From Alphaproteobacteria bacterium (GTDB lineage Bacteria > Pseudomonadota > Alphaproteobacteria > M2410): a stretch of 5,077 nt of DNA. The DNA lies in NCBI GenBank assembly GCA_021774955.1, contig JAJFIN010000187.1, positions 1 to 5,077 on the forward strand, given 5' to 3'. This document shows, in pieces, positions 1 through 5,077 of this stretch; the stretch's first letter is position 1, and each line of letters begins with the position of its first letter. The position numbers and the translations under genes were made by a program. The notes under the pieces were generated by a model, which saw only the letters and a list, made by a program, of their open reading frames with translations, did no database searches and was not told the DNA's origin.

Positions 1-1
1 A

Positions 2-136
2 CCTGACAAAAATATCAAGATTTCTGCCGTTTTCGCCATCGTGCCTGCGCTCTTTGCTTTTTATAGCGTTATGATAGGCTGCTCTCACGAAATATTACGG
101 TATGTGTCGGGGAGTCACTATGGCGAAGGATTTTAG
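2..136 (+). CDS. Possible C-terminal tail of an upstream gene (partial, unidentified)
   Basis: A reading frame is open from base 2 to a TAG at 134-136, with its start outside the window. It gives about 44 residues. The stretch at roughly residues 7-26 (ISAVFAIVPALFAFYSVMIG) is hydrophobic enough to be a membrane helix, followed by a polar tail. It would overlap the start of the downstream synthetase gene by 17 bases, a common arrangement in co-transcribed genes. A membrane transporter next to an Aas-type ligase would make sense, because LplT-type lysophospholipid transporters pair with Aas, but this is only inference. The frame is short, a second frame is also open to base 74, and the segment may simply be non-coding leader. 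Confidence 0.3.
   Translation, partial: PDKNIKISAVFAIVPALFAFYSVMIGCSHEILRYVSGSHYGEGF
109..114 (+). promoter_or_regulatory. Ribosome binding site that sets the start of the Aas-like gene
   Basis: GGGGAG lies 5 bases before the ATG at 120. The in-frame ATG at 102 would place this purine run inside the coding region, and it has no comparable site of its own. The start at 120 is therefore preferred. Confidence 0.6.
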
Positions 137-1739
137 CGCACGCGTTCATCGGCGGTCAAAGCGCAACGTTTTCTCGGCACTGATCCGGGCGAGATTTCGC
201 CAAGGGAAAAACAAAGTCGCGATCATCGATGCCGACGGCGCCGAAGTCACCTACGGCAACCTTCTGCGTGGCGCGTTCGCCATAGGCAGTGCCATCGCCC
301 GTCAAACTAAAAGAGGCGAAGCGGTTGGCATTCTTTTGCCGACTGGCGCGGCCTCAACAATTGCCTTCTTTGCGGTTTTGGCATTCGGTCGTATTCCAGC
401 AATGCTCAACTTTACCGCTGGCGCAGCAAATCTTGAGGCAGCCTGCAACATTGCCAAAGTGAACAAGGTTGTCACAGCGCACAAGTTTATCGAGATCGGA
501 GGCCTTCAAGACCTCATTGGGAAAATGGAAGACTTCACCCATTTTCTTTATATGGATGATATGCGGGAAAGCCTGACGACCCGCGATAAAATCTGTGCAG
601 TACTTGGGCCACTCCTGCCGTGGTTTGTAGGCATTCGACCGCGCGCAACAGCGACCGGTGTCATTCTGTTTACGTCAGGTACAGAAGGCGCACCAAAAGG
701 TGTTGTTCTACGGCACTCCAACCTTGTCGCAAATGTTGAACAGATTGAAGCTCACGTCGATGTTGAGCCGAGCGACATCATTTATAATCCACTGCCGACG
801 TTTCACTGCTACGGCCTCACCGCTGGCATGTTGTGGCCGGTGTTAACGGGCAAGTCACTTGTGCTCCATCCCTCACCACTGCAAACAAAGAATATTGCCA
901 AGCGTATCAGCGAAACAAAACCAACGGTCATGTTCGCGACAGACACATTCTTGCAACAATATGCGCGCGTCAGTCGAAATGGCGAACTAAATTCACTTCG
1001 GATCGTTGTCTGTGGCGCCGAACGCGTACGCGACGAAACGCGCCACATGATGCAGAAGGATTTCGACTGCGAAGTCCTCGAAGGCTACGGCGTTACAGAA
1101 GCCTCCCCTGTTTTGGCCGCCAATCAACCCGGTGACATTAAGCCCGGTACTGTCGGCACCTTCCTGCCGGGGGTTGAATATCGGCTCGAAGCCGTTGCCG
1201 GGCTTGATGAAGGGGGACGTCTTTTCGTGCGCGGTCCAAACATCATGGCAGGCTATCTCATGGTTGACCGGCCCGGCGAGATTCAGACGCCCGAAGATGG
1301 ATGGTACGACACCGGCGATATCGTTTCATTGGATGAACATGGCTGTATCGCCATACGAGGGCGGGCGAAACGGTTTGCAAAAATTGGTGGCGAAATGGTT
1401 TCTCTCACCGTTGTTGAAAACTGCGCCAGCGCTTTATGGCCCGACCATCAGCATACGGCTGTCATCTTACCAGATCCCAAAAAGGGTGAGCGCATCGTAT
1501 TGGTGACCGAATGCGCGGCGGCGGAACGTGATCATTTGATTACCTGGATGAAATCACATGGGGTCCCCCCCATCGCCGCACCAAGGTCGCTTGTTGCCGT
1601 TGATGAAATTCCGGTCCTTGGCACCGGAAAGACCGATCTTTGCGCTGTTGACAGAATGGTCGGCGAACATATTGCGGTCGGGGAACAAACTGCGGCAAGC
1701 GAGCAAGTCGAAAGCGCAACTGAAACCGCGGCTGAATAA
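120..1739 (+). CDS. AMP-forming acyl-CoA/acyl-ACP synthetase, Aas ligase-domain type
   Basis: This 539-residue adenylate-forming enzyme should activate a fatty acid with ATP to an acyl-adenylate and pass it to a thiol carrier (acyl carrier protein or CoA). All core motifs are visible: the phosphate-binding loop LFTSGTEGAPKGVV (183-196), EGYGVTEASP (321-330), YDTGD (396-400), the hinge region GRAKRFAKIGGE (414-425), and the C-terminal PVLGTGKTD whose Lys504 is the expected catalytic lysine. The segments LPTFHCYGLTAG, FATDTFLQQYAR, TVGTFLPGVEYRLEA and KIGGEMVSL closely resemble the ligase half of Aas, the 2-acylglycerophosphoethanolamine acyltransferase/acyl-ACP synthetase that recycles lysophospholipids. 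Aas is normally fused to an N-terminal PlsC-like acyltransferase domain, and often an MFS domain. This protein starts directly in the ligase domain, so the acyltransferase would have to be a separate gene outside the window. The last 25 or so residues are low-complexity Ala/Glu/Thr. The exact acyl substrate cannot be read from sequence. A longer start at 102 is possible but less likely. Confidence 0.9.
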   Translation: MAKDFSARVHRRSKRNVFSALIRARFRQGKNKVAIIDADGAEVTYGNLLRGAFAIGSAIARQTKRGEAVGILLPTGAASTIAFFAVLAFGRIPAMLNFTAGAANLEAACNIAKVNKVVTAHKFIEIGGLQDLIGKMEDFTHFLYMDDMRESLTTRDKICAVLGPLLPWFVGIRPRATATGVILFTSGTEGAPKGVVLRHSNLVANVEQIEAHVDVEPSDIIYNPLPTFHCYGLTAGMLWPVLTGKSLVLHPSPLQTKNIAKRISETKPTVMFATDTFLQQYARVSRNGELNSLRIVVCGAERVRDETRHMMQKDFDCEVLEGYGVTEASPVLAANQPGDIKPGTVGTFLPGVEYRLEAVAGLDEGGRLFVRGPNIMAGYLMVDRPGEIQTPEDGWYDTGDIVSLDEHGCIAIRGRAKRFAKIGGEMVSLTVVENCASALWPDHQHTAVILPDPKKGERIVLVTECAAAERDHLITWMKSHGVPPIAAPRSLVAVDEIPVLGTGKTDLCAVDRMVGEHIAVGEQTAASEQVESATETAAE

Positions 1740-1746
1740 TTTAGAT

Positions 1747-2062
1747 CTACTTGGGTGGTAGACCGCCGACGAAACGTGTGGCGAAAGCAATCCAATCTTC
1801 AAGTCCCACTTCAAGACACGCATCAGCGTCGACCCAAATGATGCCGCCCATTGAACGCTACTATTTCTGCACCAGACCGCGTTAACGCTTCAGCCTCAAG
1901 ATCCTTACCGACACGGAACATGAAGCGCCCCACTTCAACGCCACACAACATGTTGCCATTCAGCATCCAACAAAATCCACCGAACATGGCTTTCTTGGTG
2001 ATGCCTGGCCGGTCGGCCAGCGCACCTTCTAAAAATTCTGCTAAGTGCGAATCATAGGCCAT
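1747..2062 (-). pseudogene. TfoX N-terminal-domain protein, frameshifted near its C-terminus
   Basis: The intact frame starts at 2062 and stops at 1823 after 79 residues. It begins MAYDSHLAEFLEGALADRPG, then has the family's MFGG (27-30) and GNMLCGVEVGRFMFRVGK. These are hallmarks of the small TfoX_N proteins, usually about 105-115 residues, which are distantly related to the competence regulator TfoX. After FNGR (70-73) the reading changes to HHLGRR and ends. A second frame picks up at 1851 with MGGIIWVDADACLEVGLEDW and runs 34 codons to TAG at 1747-1749, ending LPPK. That is the expected family C-terminus, so one frameshift splits the gene. The break fits an 11-base deletion (see findings). 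AGGAGAAGGG at 2067-2076, overlapping the MAPEG stop codon, is a good ribosome site. It is the last gene of the VOC-MAPEG-TfoX run and meets the synthetase gene tail to tail. A sequencing error, or a functional 79-residue product annotated as 1823-2062, cannot be excluded. Its function is unknown. Confidence 0.75.
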
Positions 2063-2074
2063 TTGACCCTTCTC

Positions 2075-2464
2075 CTATGCGGTGTGAAAACTTGCGAGCG
2101 CAAAATACCCTAGTATCGCCATCGCCAAAACAGTCAAGACCATACCGATAGCTCGCCCGTTTCCCTTTGGGTTCGTCAATAGCGTTGCCGCATGAGTAAT
2201 ACGCCCAACAAGTAAAAATGAACCTCCCAACCACAAAGCGAGCGAGGGCGCACCTCCCATTTCCGCCATCGCCATGGCAATGAGAGTGATCGGCACTGTT
2301 TCAGTAAAGTTGCCATGCGCGCGCATCCGCCGCGTTAGTGTTTCATCCCCGCCGTCCAGCAACATAATGTTTGTTTTCAGACGTCTAACTCCGACAAGAA
2401 ACGTGAAGGGAATCTGAAGCAATATCAATATCCCAACAAAGAGCGGTGTAATGATTAAATCCAT
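2075..2464 (-). CDS. MAPEG family integral membrane protein
   Basis: This is a 129-residue membrane protein of the MAPEG superfamily (membrane-associated proteins in eicosanoid and glutathione metabolism). Eukaryotic members are glutathione transferases or isomerases; most bacterial members are uncharacterised. About four hydrophobic helices can be seen, at roughly 5-25, 56-72, 74-97 and 104-125. The family signature RMRAHGNFTETVP spans 46-58, with the conserved Arg, Asn and Glu that in known members contribute to glutathione binding. GRITHA follows at 87-92. The length is typical of bacterial members. The frame is open as far as 2599, but the start at 2464 is chosen because GGGAGGGA (2471-2478) sits 6 bases upstream and because a longer version would overlap the VOC gene heavily. 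It lies 34 bases after the VOC gene and 12 bases before the TfoX-like gene, so it probably shares their transcript. A glutathione-linked detoxifying role is an inference from the family. Confidence 0.88.
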   Translation of the reverse strand: MDLIITPLFVGILILLQIPFTFLVGVRRLKTNIMLLDGGDETLTRRMRAHGNFTETVPITLIAMAMAEMGGAPSLALWLGGSFLLVGRITHAATLLTNPKGNGRAIGMVLTVLAMAILGYFALASFHTA

Positions 2465-2470
2465 CTGGAT

Positions 2471-2478
2471 TCCCTCCC
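2471..2478 (-). promoter_or_regulatory. Ribosome binding site of the MAPEG gene
   Basis: On the minus strand GGGAGGGA lies 6 bases before the ATG at 2464. It decides for this start over the upstream in-frame ATG at 2599, which is inside the VOC gene. Confidence 0.65.
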
Positions 2479-2498
2479 AGCTATTATAGACGGCTCGA

Positions 2499-2885
2499 TT
2501 ACGAACCGGGTTGCTCGTAAGTGATGAAAGCGAGCGAGGCGCCAAAGGGATCTTTGATCGTGGCCATACGGCCAACGCCTGGTGCGGTCGCAGGTTCACT
2601 CACACCTGTTGCGCCAGCATCAAGCGCGGCCGCGTAACGTGCATCGACATCATCTACAGTTATGTAGGTGAGCCAGGCTCCCTCGCTGGTAGGTTGCGGA
2701 GGGAAGCCACCGACAGGGCCCTCGCCGACCATTATTCCAGCATAAGATGTGCCATCTTGCATGGGCATATCGACAACCGACCAACCCAGAACTTTTTCAT
2801 AGAACTTACGGGCCGCAACAGGATCTGCACTGGTATGACCAATCCAACTCGGGGCGCCATGGTTCATTGTAGGTGAATTACTCAT
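2499..2885 (-). CDS. VOC family (glyoxalase/bleomycin-resistance fold) protein
   Basis: This is a 128-residue, single-domain vicinal-oxygen-chelate protein. The two beta-alpha-beta modules are visible. The first is WIGHTSADPVAARKFYEKVLGW at about 14-35, shown by its DPVAARKFYEKVLGW core, followed by a GPVGG turn (56-60). The second is YITVDDVDARYAAALDAGA (74-92), followed by GRMATIKDPFGASLAF (105-120), a very typical ending. Members include glyoxalase I, dioxygenases and antibiotic-binding proteins, so the fold does not give the substrate. It most resembles the poorly characterised glyoxalase-like proteins of stress operons. The usual metal-binding Glu near the end is not obvious, so catalysis is uncertain. 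AAGGAGAG (2891-2898) lies 5 bases before the start; the later in-frame ATG at 2867 has nothing comparable. It is the first gene after the sigma gene, 62 bases away, and has its own ECF-type promoter in that gap. Confidence 0.88.
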   Translation of the reverse strand: MSNSPTMNHGAPSWIGHTSADPVAARKFYEKVLGWSVVDMPMQDGTSYAGIMVGEGPVGGFPPQPTSEGAWLTYITVDDVDARYAAALDAGATGVSEPATAPGVGRMATIKDPFGASLAFITYEQPGS

Positions 2886-2902
2886 CTTTACTCTCCTTGT
2901 GA

Positions 2903-2910
2903 TGTGTTCA
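2903..2910 (-). repeat. TGAACACA word, copy 2, in the VOC leader
   Basis: On the minus strand TGAACACA begins 11 bases downstream of the CGTC element. The same 8-base word begins 10 bases downstream of the CGTC in front of the YCII gene (4598-4605). It lies in the presumed 5' untranslated region, and its meaning is unknown. Confidence 0.45.
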
Positions 2911-2920
2911 ACATCTCAAG

Positions 2921-2947
2921 GACGGTGGCAGAACTGCTTATCCGACA
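2921..2947 (-). promoter_or_regulatory. Predicted ECF42-type promoter of VOC-MAPEG-TfoX
   Basis: On the minus strand TGTCGG (2947-2942) is followed by exactly 17 bases and then CGTC (2924-2921), 35 bases before the VOC start codon. This matches the second copy in front of the YCII-sigma pair in both boxes and in spacing. From memory, ECF42 sigma factors use TGTCGA at -35 and CGA/TC at -10, one base different at -35. The -35 box begins immediately after the sigma factor's TGA stop codon (2950-2948). The inference is that the sigma factor activates the three downstream genes directly from this site, in addition to any read-through from the upstream operon. Confidence 0.72.
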
Positions 2948-4201
2948 TCAGTGGAGAGTTTTTTTGTCGAAGCTCGCCATTTTCGACTTGATATAGCGGG
3001 CCTCTGCTTCGGTGGGACCGAGAGACAGAGCCTTTTGATAGGCTTGCTTGGCGTCTTCTGGCTGATTCAATTCAATCAACAGCGCGGCCAGAGTCGTGTG
3101 GTAGTGCAGGTAATTCTGAAGTTGATTAGATAGAGGTTCAACGAGATCCAGTGCCGCCTGCGCTCCTGTCGTCTTAGAGACTGCTACGGCTTTGTTTAAC
3201 GCAATGATCGGAGACGGCTGGATGACCTGCAACGCAGCGTACAACCGTTCTATCTCGTGCCAGTCGGTTTCCTCCTCGGTCGATGCGGTGCAGTGAACAG
3301 CGGCGATTGCCGCTTGAATTTGATAGGGTCCGGGCGTTCCTTTGCGAAGTGCCTTTTCAATCAACACACAACCCTCATTGATCAGTTCGCGCTGCCACAG
3401 ATCGCGATCCTGCTCATTGAGCGGCACCAACATTTCATCATCGCCGATACGGGCTTTATAGCGCGAATGATGCAATAGGCACAAAGCGAGCAGGCCCATT
3501 ACTTCCGCCTGCCCTTGAAACAACCGCAGAAGTAATCTTGCCAGCCGAATGGCTTCTTCACACAGAGAAATACGAATGTGGGTCTCTCCGTGGTCTGCCG
3601 AATATCCCTCGTTAAACAGGAGATAGATCATGGCAATCACTGCCGAGAGACGCGCTGTTCGTTCTTTGGGACTGGGTGTCTCCAGAGCATTGGCAATCAC
3701 CGCGGCTTTCTTCTTTGCGCGTGTAATACGTTGTTCCATCGCTTTTGGGCGGACAATGAAGGCGCGGGCAATTTCTTCAACCGAGAACCCAACAACTATT
3801 TTGAGCGCTAACGCGAGCTGGTCGCCAGGCTTTAAGTCTGGATGACAACACATAAAAAGCAGACGCAGGACATCATCTCGATAGACATGTGAATCCAACT
3901 GCTCGACGACTTCATCTTCGATGTCCGCATCGGTGTCTGGGATGTTATCGGTTAAAAGTTCTGTCGGCCGGTTTTGCTTTGATCTTTTTAAGTCAATGCC
4001 AGCATTGCGCCCGGCAATGATGAGCCAGGCGGTTGGGTCGCGGGCGATGCCATCTGCAGACCACGTCCTCACCGCGCGCAGGCAAGCTTCTTGAAATGCT
4101 TCTTCAGCAAAATCGAAGTCACCGAAATAACGTGTTAATGCGGCTAGAGCGCGCGGCCTTGCGGCGCGAATATAAGCGTCTATTCGACCGGTATCAGCCA
4201 T
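2948..4201 (-). CDS. ECF sigma factor, ECF42 group, with C-terminal TPR-like extension
   Basis: This 417-residue RNA polymerase sigma factor is about twice the length of a plain ECF sigma factor. Sigma region 2 is at about 15-78 (FDFAEEAFQEACLRAVRTW, then DPTAWLIIAGRNAGIDLKR). Sigma region 4 is at about 110-168 (LALALKIVVGFSVEEIARAF, then the recognition helix area AMEQRITRAKKK). The large extension holds the ECF42/DUF6596 signatures LLFNEGYSAD (194-203), GPYQIQAAIAAVHC (291-304), PSPIIALNKAVAV (329-341) and a TPR-like final repeat around LNQPEDAKQAYQKALSL (378-394). Its start codon overlaps the end of the YCII gene by 8 bases (ATGGCTGA). It has no well-spaced ribosome site of its own, so translational coupling is likely. 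No anti-sigma gene is in view. Reports on the group attribute control to the C-terminal extension. Matching promoters in front of its own operon and of the next genes suggest autoregulation. The group assignment is firm; the inducing signal is unknown. Confidence 0.93.
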   Translation of the reverse strand: MADTGRIDAYIRAARPRALAALTRYFGDFDFAEEAFQEACLRAVRTWSADGIARDPTAWLIIAGRNAGIDLKRSKQNRPTELLTDNIPDTDADIEDEVVEQLDSHVYRDDVLRLLFMCCHPDLKPGDQLALALKIVVGFSVEEIARAFIVRPKAMEQRITRAKKKAAVIANALETPSPKERTARLSAVIAMIYLLFNEGYSADHGETHIRISLCEEAIRLARLLLRLFQGQAEVMGLLALCLLHHSRYKARIGDDEMLVPLNEQDRDLWQRELINEGCVLIEKALRKGTPGPYQIQAAIAAVHCTASTEEETDWHEIERLYAALQVIQPSPIIALNKAVAVSKTTGAQAALDLVEPLSNQLQNYLHYHTTLAALLIELNQPEDAKQAYQKALSLGPTEAEARYIKSKMASFDKKTLH

Positions 4202-4583
4202 CCCCAGCAGGGTCCATCGGAAGACCTCCGAACCATTGAACCGGTCTAACTTCTACAGCCGCCACACCCAGTGGGAGTTTTTTGGCAATCTCAATGGCTT
4301 CTTCTATGGTCGCGCAGTCGACCATGTAAAACCCCAGAAACTGCTCCTTTGTTTCGGCAAAGGGACCATCCAAGACCATTGGCGGTTCTTTGCTTCCGGG
4401 AGGGTCGCCACGCACCGTGACCGCTGTAGTCGTGTCCATGAGCTGAACTATGGGTCCAACCTGACCAGTTGCGATCAACTCGCCCTGCAAGTCTGTATGC
4501 TTTTTCATGTGGGCGTCCTGCTCGTCTGCAGGCAAGCGCTCAAACACCCCTTCAACCCCATAGATCAAAATTGAATAGAGCAT
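4194..4583 (-). CDS. YCII-related protein with DGPF motif
   Basis: This 129-residue protein belongs to the YCII family (dimeric alpha-beta barrel fold), in the DGPF subgroup that is a hallmark neighbour of ECF42 sigma factors. The N-terminus MLYSILIYGVEGVFERLPAD and the motif LDGPFAETKEQFLGFYMVD (71-89, with DGPFAETKE at 72-80) are diagnostic; EVRPVQWFGG (111-120) closes the domain. Biochemical activity is not known for this subgroup; the name reflects a shared fold with E. coli YciI. The start at 4583 is preferred over an in-frame ATG at 4649. The family N-terminus begins there, and the predicted promoter at 4615-4641 would otherwise lie inside the gene. The ribosome site is modest (AGAGGG at 4587-4592, 3 bases from the ATG). 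The gene overlaps the sigma gene by 8 bases, so the two proteins are probably made together. A role as sensor, target or enzyme partner of the sigma factor is possible but cannot be seen here. Confidence 0.9.
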   Translation of the reverse strand: MLYSILIYGVEGVFERLPADEQDAHMKKHTDLQGELIATGQVGPIVQLMDTTTAVTVRGDPPGSKEPPMVLDGPFAETKEQFLGFYMVDCATIEEAIEIAKKLPLGVAAVEVRPVQWFGGLPMDPAGDG

Positions 4584-4597
4584 GGACCCTCTTTCTC

Positions 4598-4605
4598 TGT
4601 GTTCA
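4598..4605 (-). repeat. TGAACACA word, copy 1, in the YCII leader
   Basis: On the minus strand TGAACACA begins 10 bases downstream of the CGTC element, in the presumed early transcript of the YCII-sigma operon. It is identical to the word at 2903-2910 in the VOC leader. Confidence 0.45.
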
Positions 4606-4614
4606 TCTTCTAAG

Positions 4615-4641
4615 GACGAAAACAAACCGACTTTTCCGACA
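4615..4641 (-). promoter_or_regulatory. Predicted ECF42-type promoter of the YCII-sigma operon
   Basis: On the minus strand TGTCGG (4641-4636) is followed by 17 bases and CGTC (4618-4615), 31 bases before the YCII start codon, leaving a leader of roughly 25 bases. The element sits in the 72-base gap after the LLM gene and is the same in boxes and spacing as the copy at 2921-2947. The surrounding bases also agree (TGTCGGA then AAG two bases on, and CGTCCTT). The inference is that the sigma factor activates its own operon from here. A second GTCGG at 4631-4627 lies inside the spacer, 9 bases from the first. Confidence 0.72.
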
Positions 4642-4655
4642 AATGCCAATAAATT

Positions 4656-5077
4656 TTATTCAGAGGCGAAACTGGTGAACTCGGTTGGTATTTTCTGAAT
4701 GTCTTGAATGACGTCGGCAGGCAGGCTTCCCGGCATATCGTAAGAAGCGCTATCGGAGACGACATCGGCGATGCCCGCGAAACGGGCTTCAATCGCTTTG
4801 GCGATTTCGTCATGACGCCCAATGGCCGCAAACAGATGCACAACATCGTCTGAAATTTCAGCGGTCATTTCAGCCCATTGGTTGGTCTTCGACATGTGAT
4901 TGAGTTTTTGGCACAAGTCATCAAGGCCGTGTTGTTCAAACACCGGGAAGTAAGATGGTGTTGAGCCGTAGAAGCCTATGCGCATGCGGACCCATTCGAC
5001 CATATAGTCGACGTCGTCGTCGACGGCGCCGGTGGCAATGAACCCGCCACAGCTGAAGATAAAGAGAGAACGGTAGA
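4656..5077 (-). CDS. LLM-class flavin-dependent oxidoreductase, C-terminal part
   Basis: The frame is open to the right edge of the window, so only the last 139 residues are present. The family is usually about 330-350 residues long, and roughly 190-200 are missing. The visible part contains SCGGFIATGAVDDDVDYMVE, then MRIGFYGSTPSYFPVFEQHG and LFAAIGRHDEIAKAIEARFAG. These are characteristic of the luciferase-like monooxygenase fold, in the group often annotated as F420-dependent LLM oxidoreductase (TIGR03617-like). Such enzymes use reduced flavin or F420; which cofactor applies here cannot be told from the C-terminus. An ATG at 5003 lies in the middle of the conserved domain and is not the start. 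The stop TAA (4658-4656) is 72 bases before the YCII gene on the same strand. Because a separate promoter follows, membership in the sigma regulon is uncertain. Confidence 0.85.
   Translation of the reverse strand, partial: YRSLFIFSCGGFIATGAVDDDVDYMVEWVRMRIGFYGSTPSYFPVFEQHGLDDLCQKLNHMSKTNQWAEMTAEISDDVVHLFAAIGRHDEIAKAIEARFAGIADVVSDSASYDMPGSLPADVIQDIQKIPTEFTSFASE

Noticed and set aside
54..75. Sigma-70-like promoter with TTGCTT and TATGAT upstream of the Aas-like gene
   Set aside because: The spacing is only 10 bases, far short of 16-18, and no better -35 box lies at the right distance. An upstream frame may also be coding here.
105..131. TGTCGG just before the Aas-like gene as a third sigma-dependent promoter
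   Set aside because: At 17 bases downstream the sequence is GGAT, not CGTC. The site overlaps the ribosome binding site and start codon, so a transcript from it would begin inside the gene.
1740..1780. Bidirectional terminator between the two converging genes
   Set aside because: GGTGGT and ACCGCC near 1755-1768 pair only partly, with a 2-base loop and no T run. This is not convincing as an intrinsic terminator.
2391..2396. CCGACA (minus-strand TGTCGG) inside the MAPEG gene
   Set aside because: There is no CGTC at 17 bases (the sequence there is CAAA). A GACG occurs only 7 bases away, and the site is explained by coding sequence.
2465..2599. Longer MAPEG protein starting at 2599
   Set aside because: It would overlap the VOC gene by about 100 bases. 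The added N-terminus lacks family similarity, while a strong ribosome site sits before 2464.
3257..3845. Several plus-strand open frames opposite the sigma gene
   Set aside because: They have no recognisable domains and no ribosome sites, and they lie wholly antisense to a well-supported conserved gene, so they are shadow frames.

Overview
The window reads as chromosomal DNA of moderate GC content (about half, by eye) from a proteobacterium. An alphaproteobacterium is the most likely source: the short MAPEG, TfoX-N and VOC proteins and the Aas-type ligase all resemble proteins common in that class. The sequence alone does not fix genus or species. Coding density is very high and no stretch over 300 bases lacks a gene. 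I see no tRNA, rRNA, CRISPR array, insertion sequence or phage gene.

Left part (1-1739, plus strand): a stand-alone acyl-CoA/acyl-ACP synthetase of the AMP-forming family, most like the ligase domain of the phospholipid-recycling enzyme Aas. A short open frame running in from the left edge overlaps its start and may be the tail of an upstream gene. It converges with the leftward block at about 1740, leaving 7 bases between the two gene ends and no clear terminator.

Right part (1747-5077, all minus strand, read from right to left): the C-terminal part of a luciferase-like (LLM) flavin-dependent oxidoreductase; a YCII/DGPF-motif protein; an ECF42-type RNA polymerase sigma factor with the long C-terminal TPR-like extension, overlapping the YCII gene by 8 bases; a VOC (glyoxalase-fold) protein; a MAPEG-family membrane protein; and a TfoX N-terminal-domain protein that appears broken by a frameshift.

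The main result is regulatory. The same bipartite element, TGTCGG-N17-CGTC, occurs exactly twice in promoter position. One copy is just upstream of the YCII-sigma pair. The other begins at the first base after the sigma stop codon, in front of VOC-MAPEG-TfoX. From memory, it resembles the promoter described for ECF42 sigma factors (TGTCGA at -35, CGA/TC at -10). The two copies also share CGTCCTT and a TGAACACA word in the presumed start of the transcript. The simplest reading is a compact, self-amplifying regulon: the sigma factor drives its own YCII-sigma operon and a second small operon of probable detoxification or stress proteins. No anti-sigma factor is visible, which fits the ECF42 group, where the C-terminal extension is thought to control activity.
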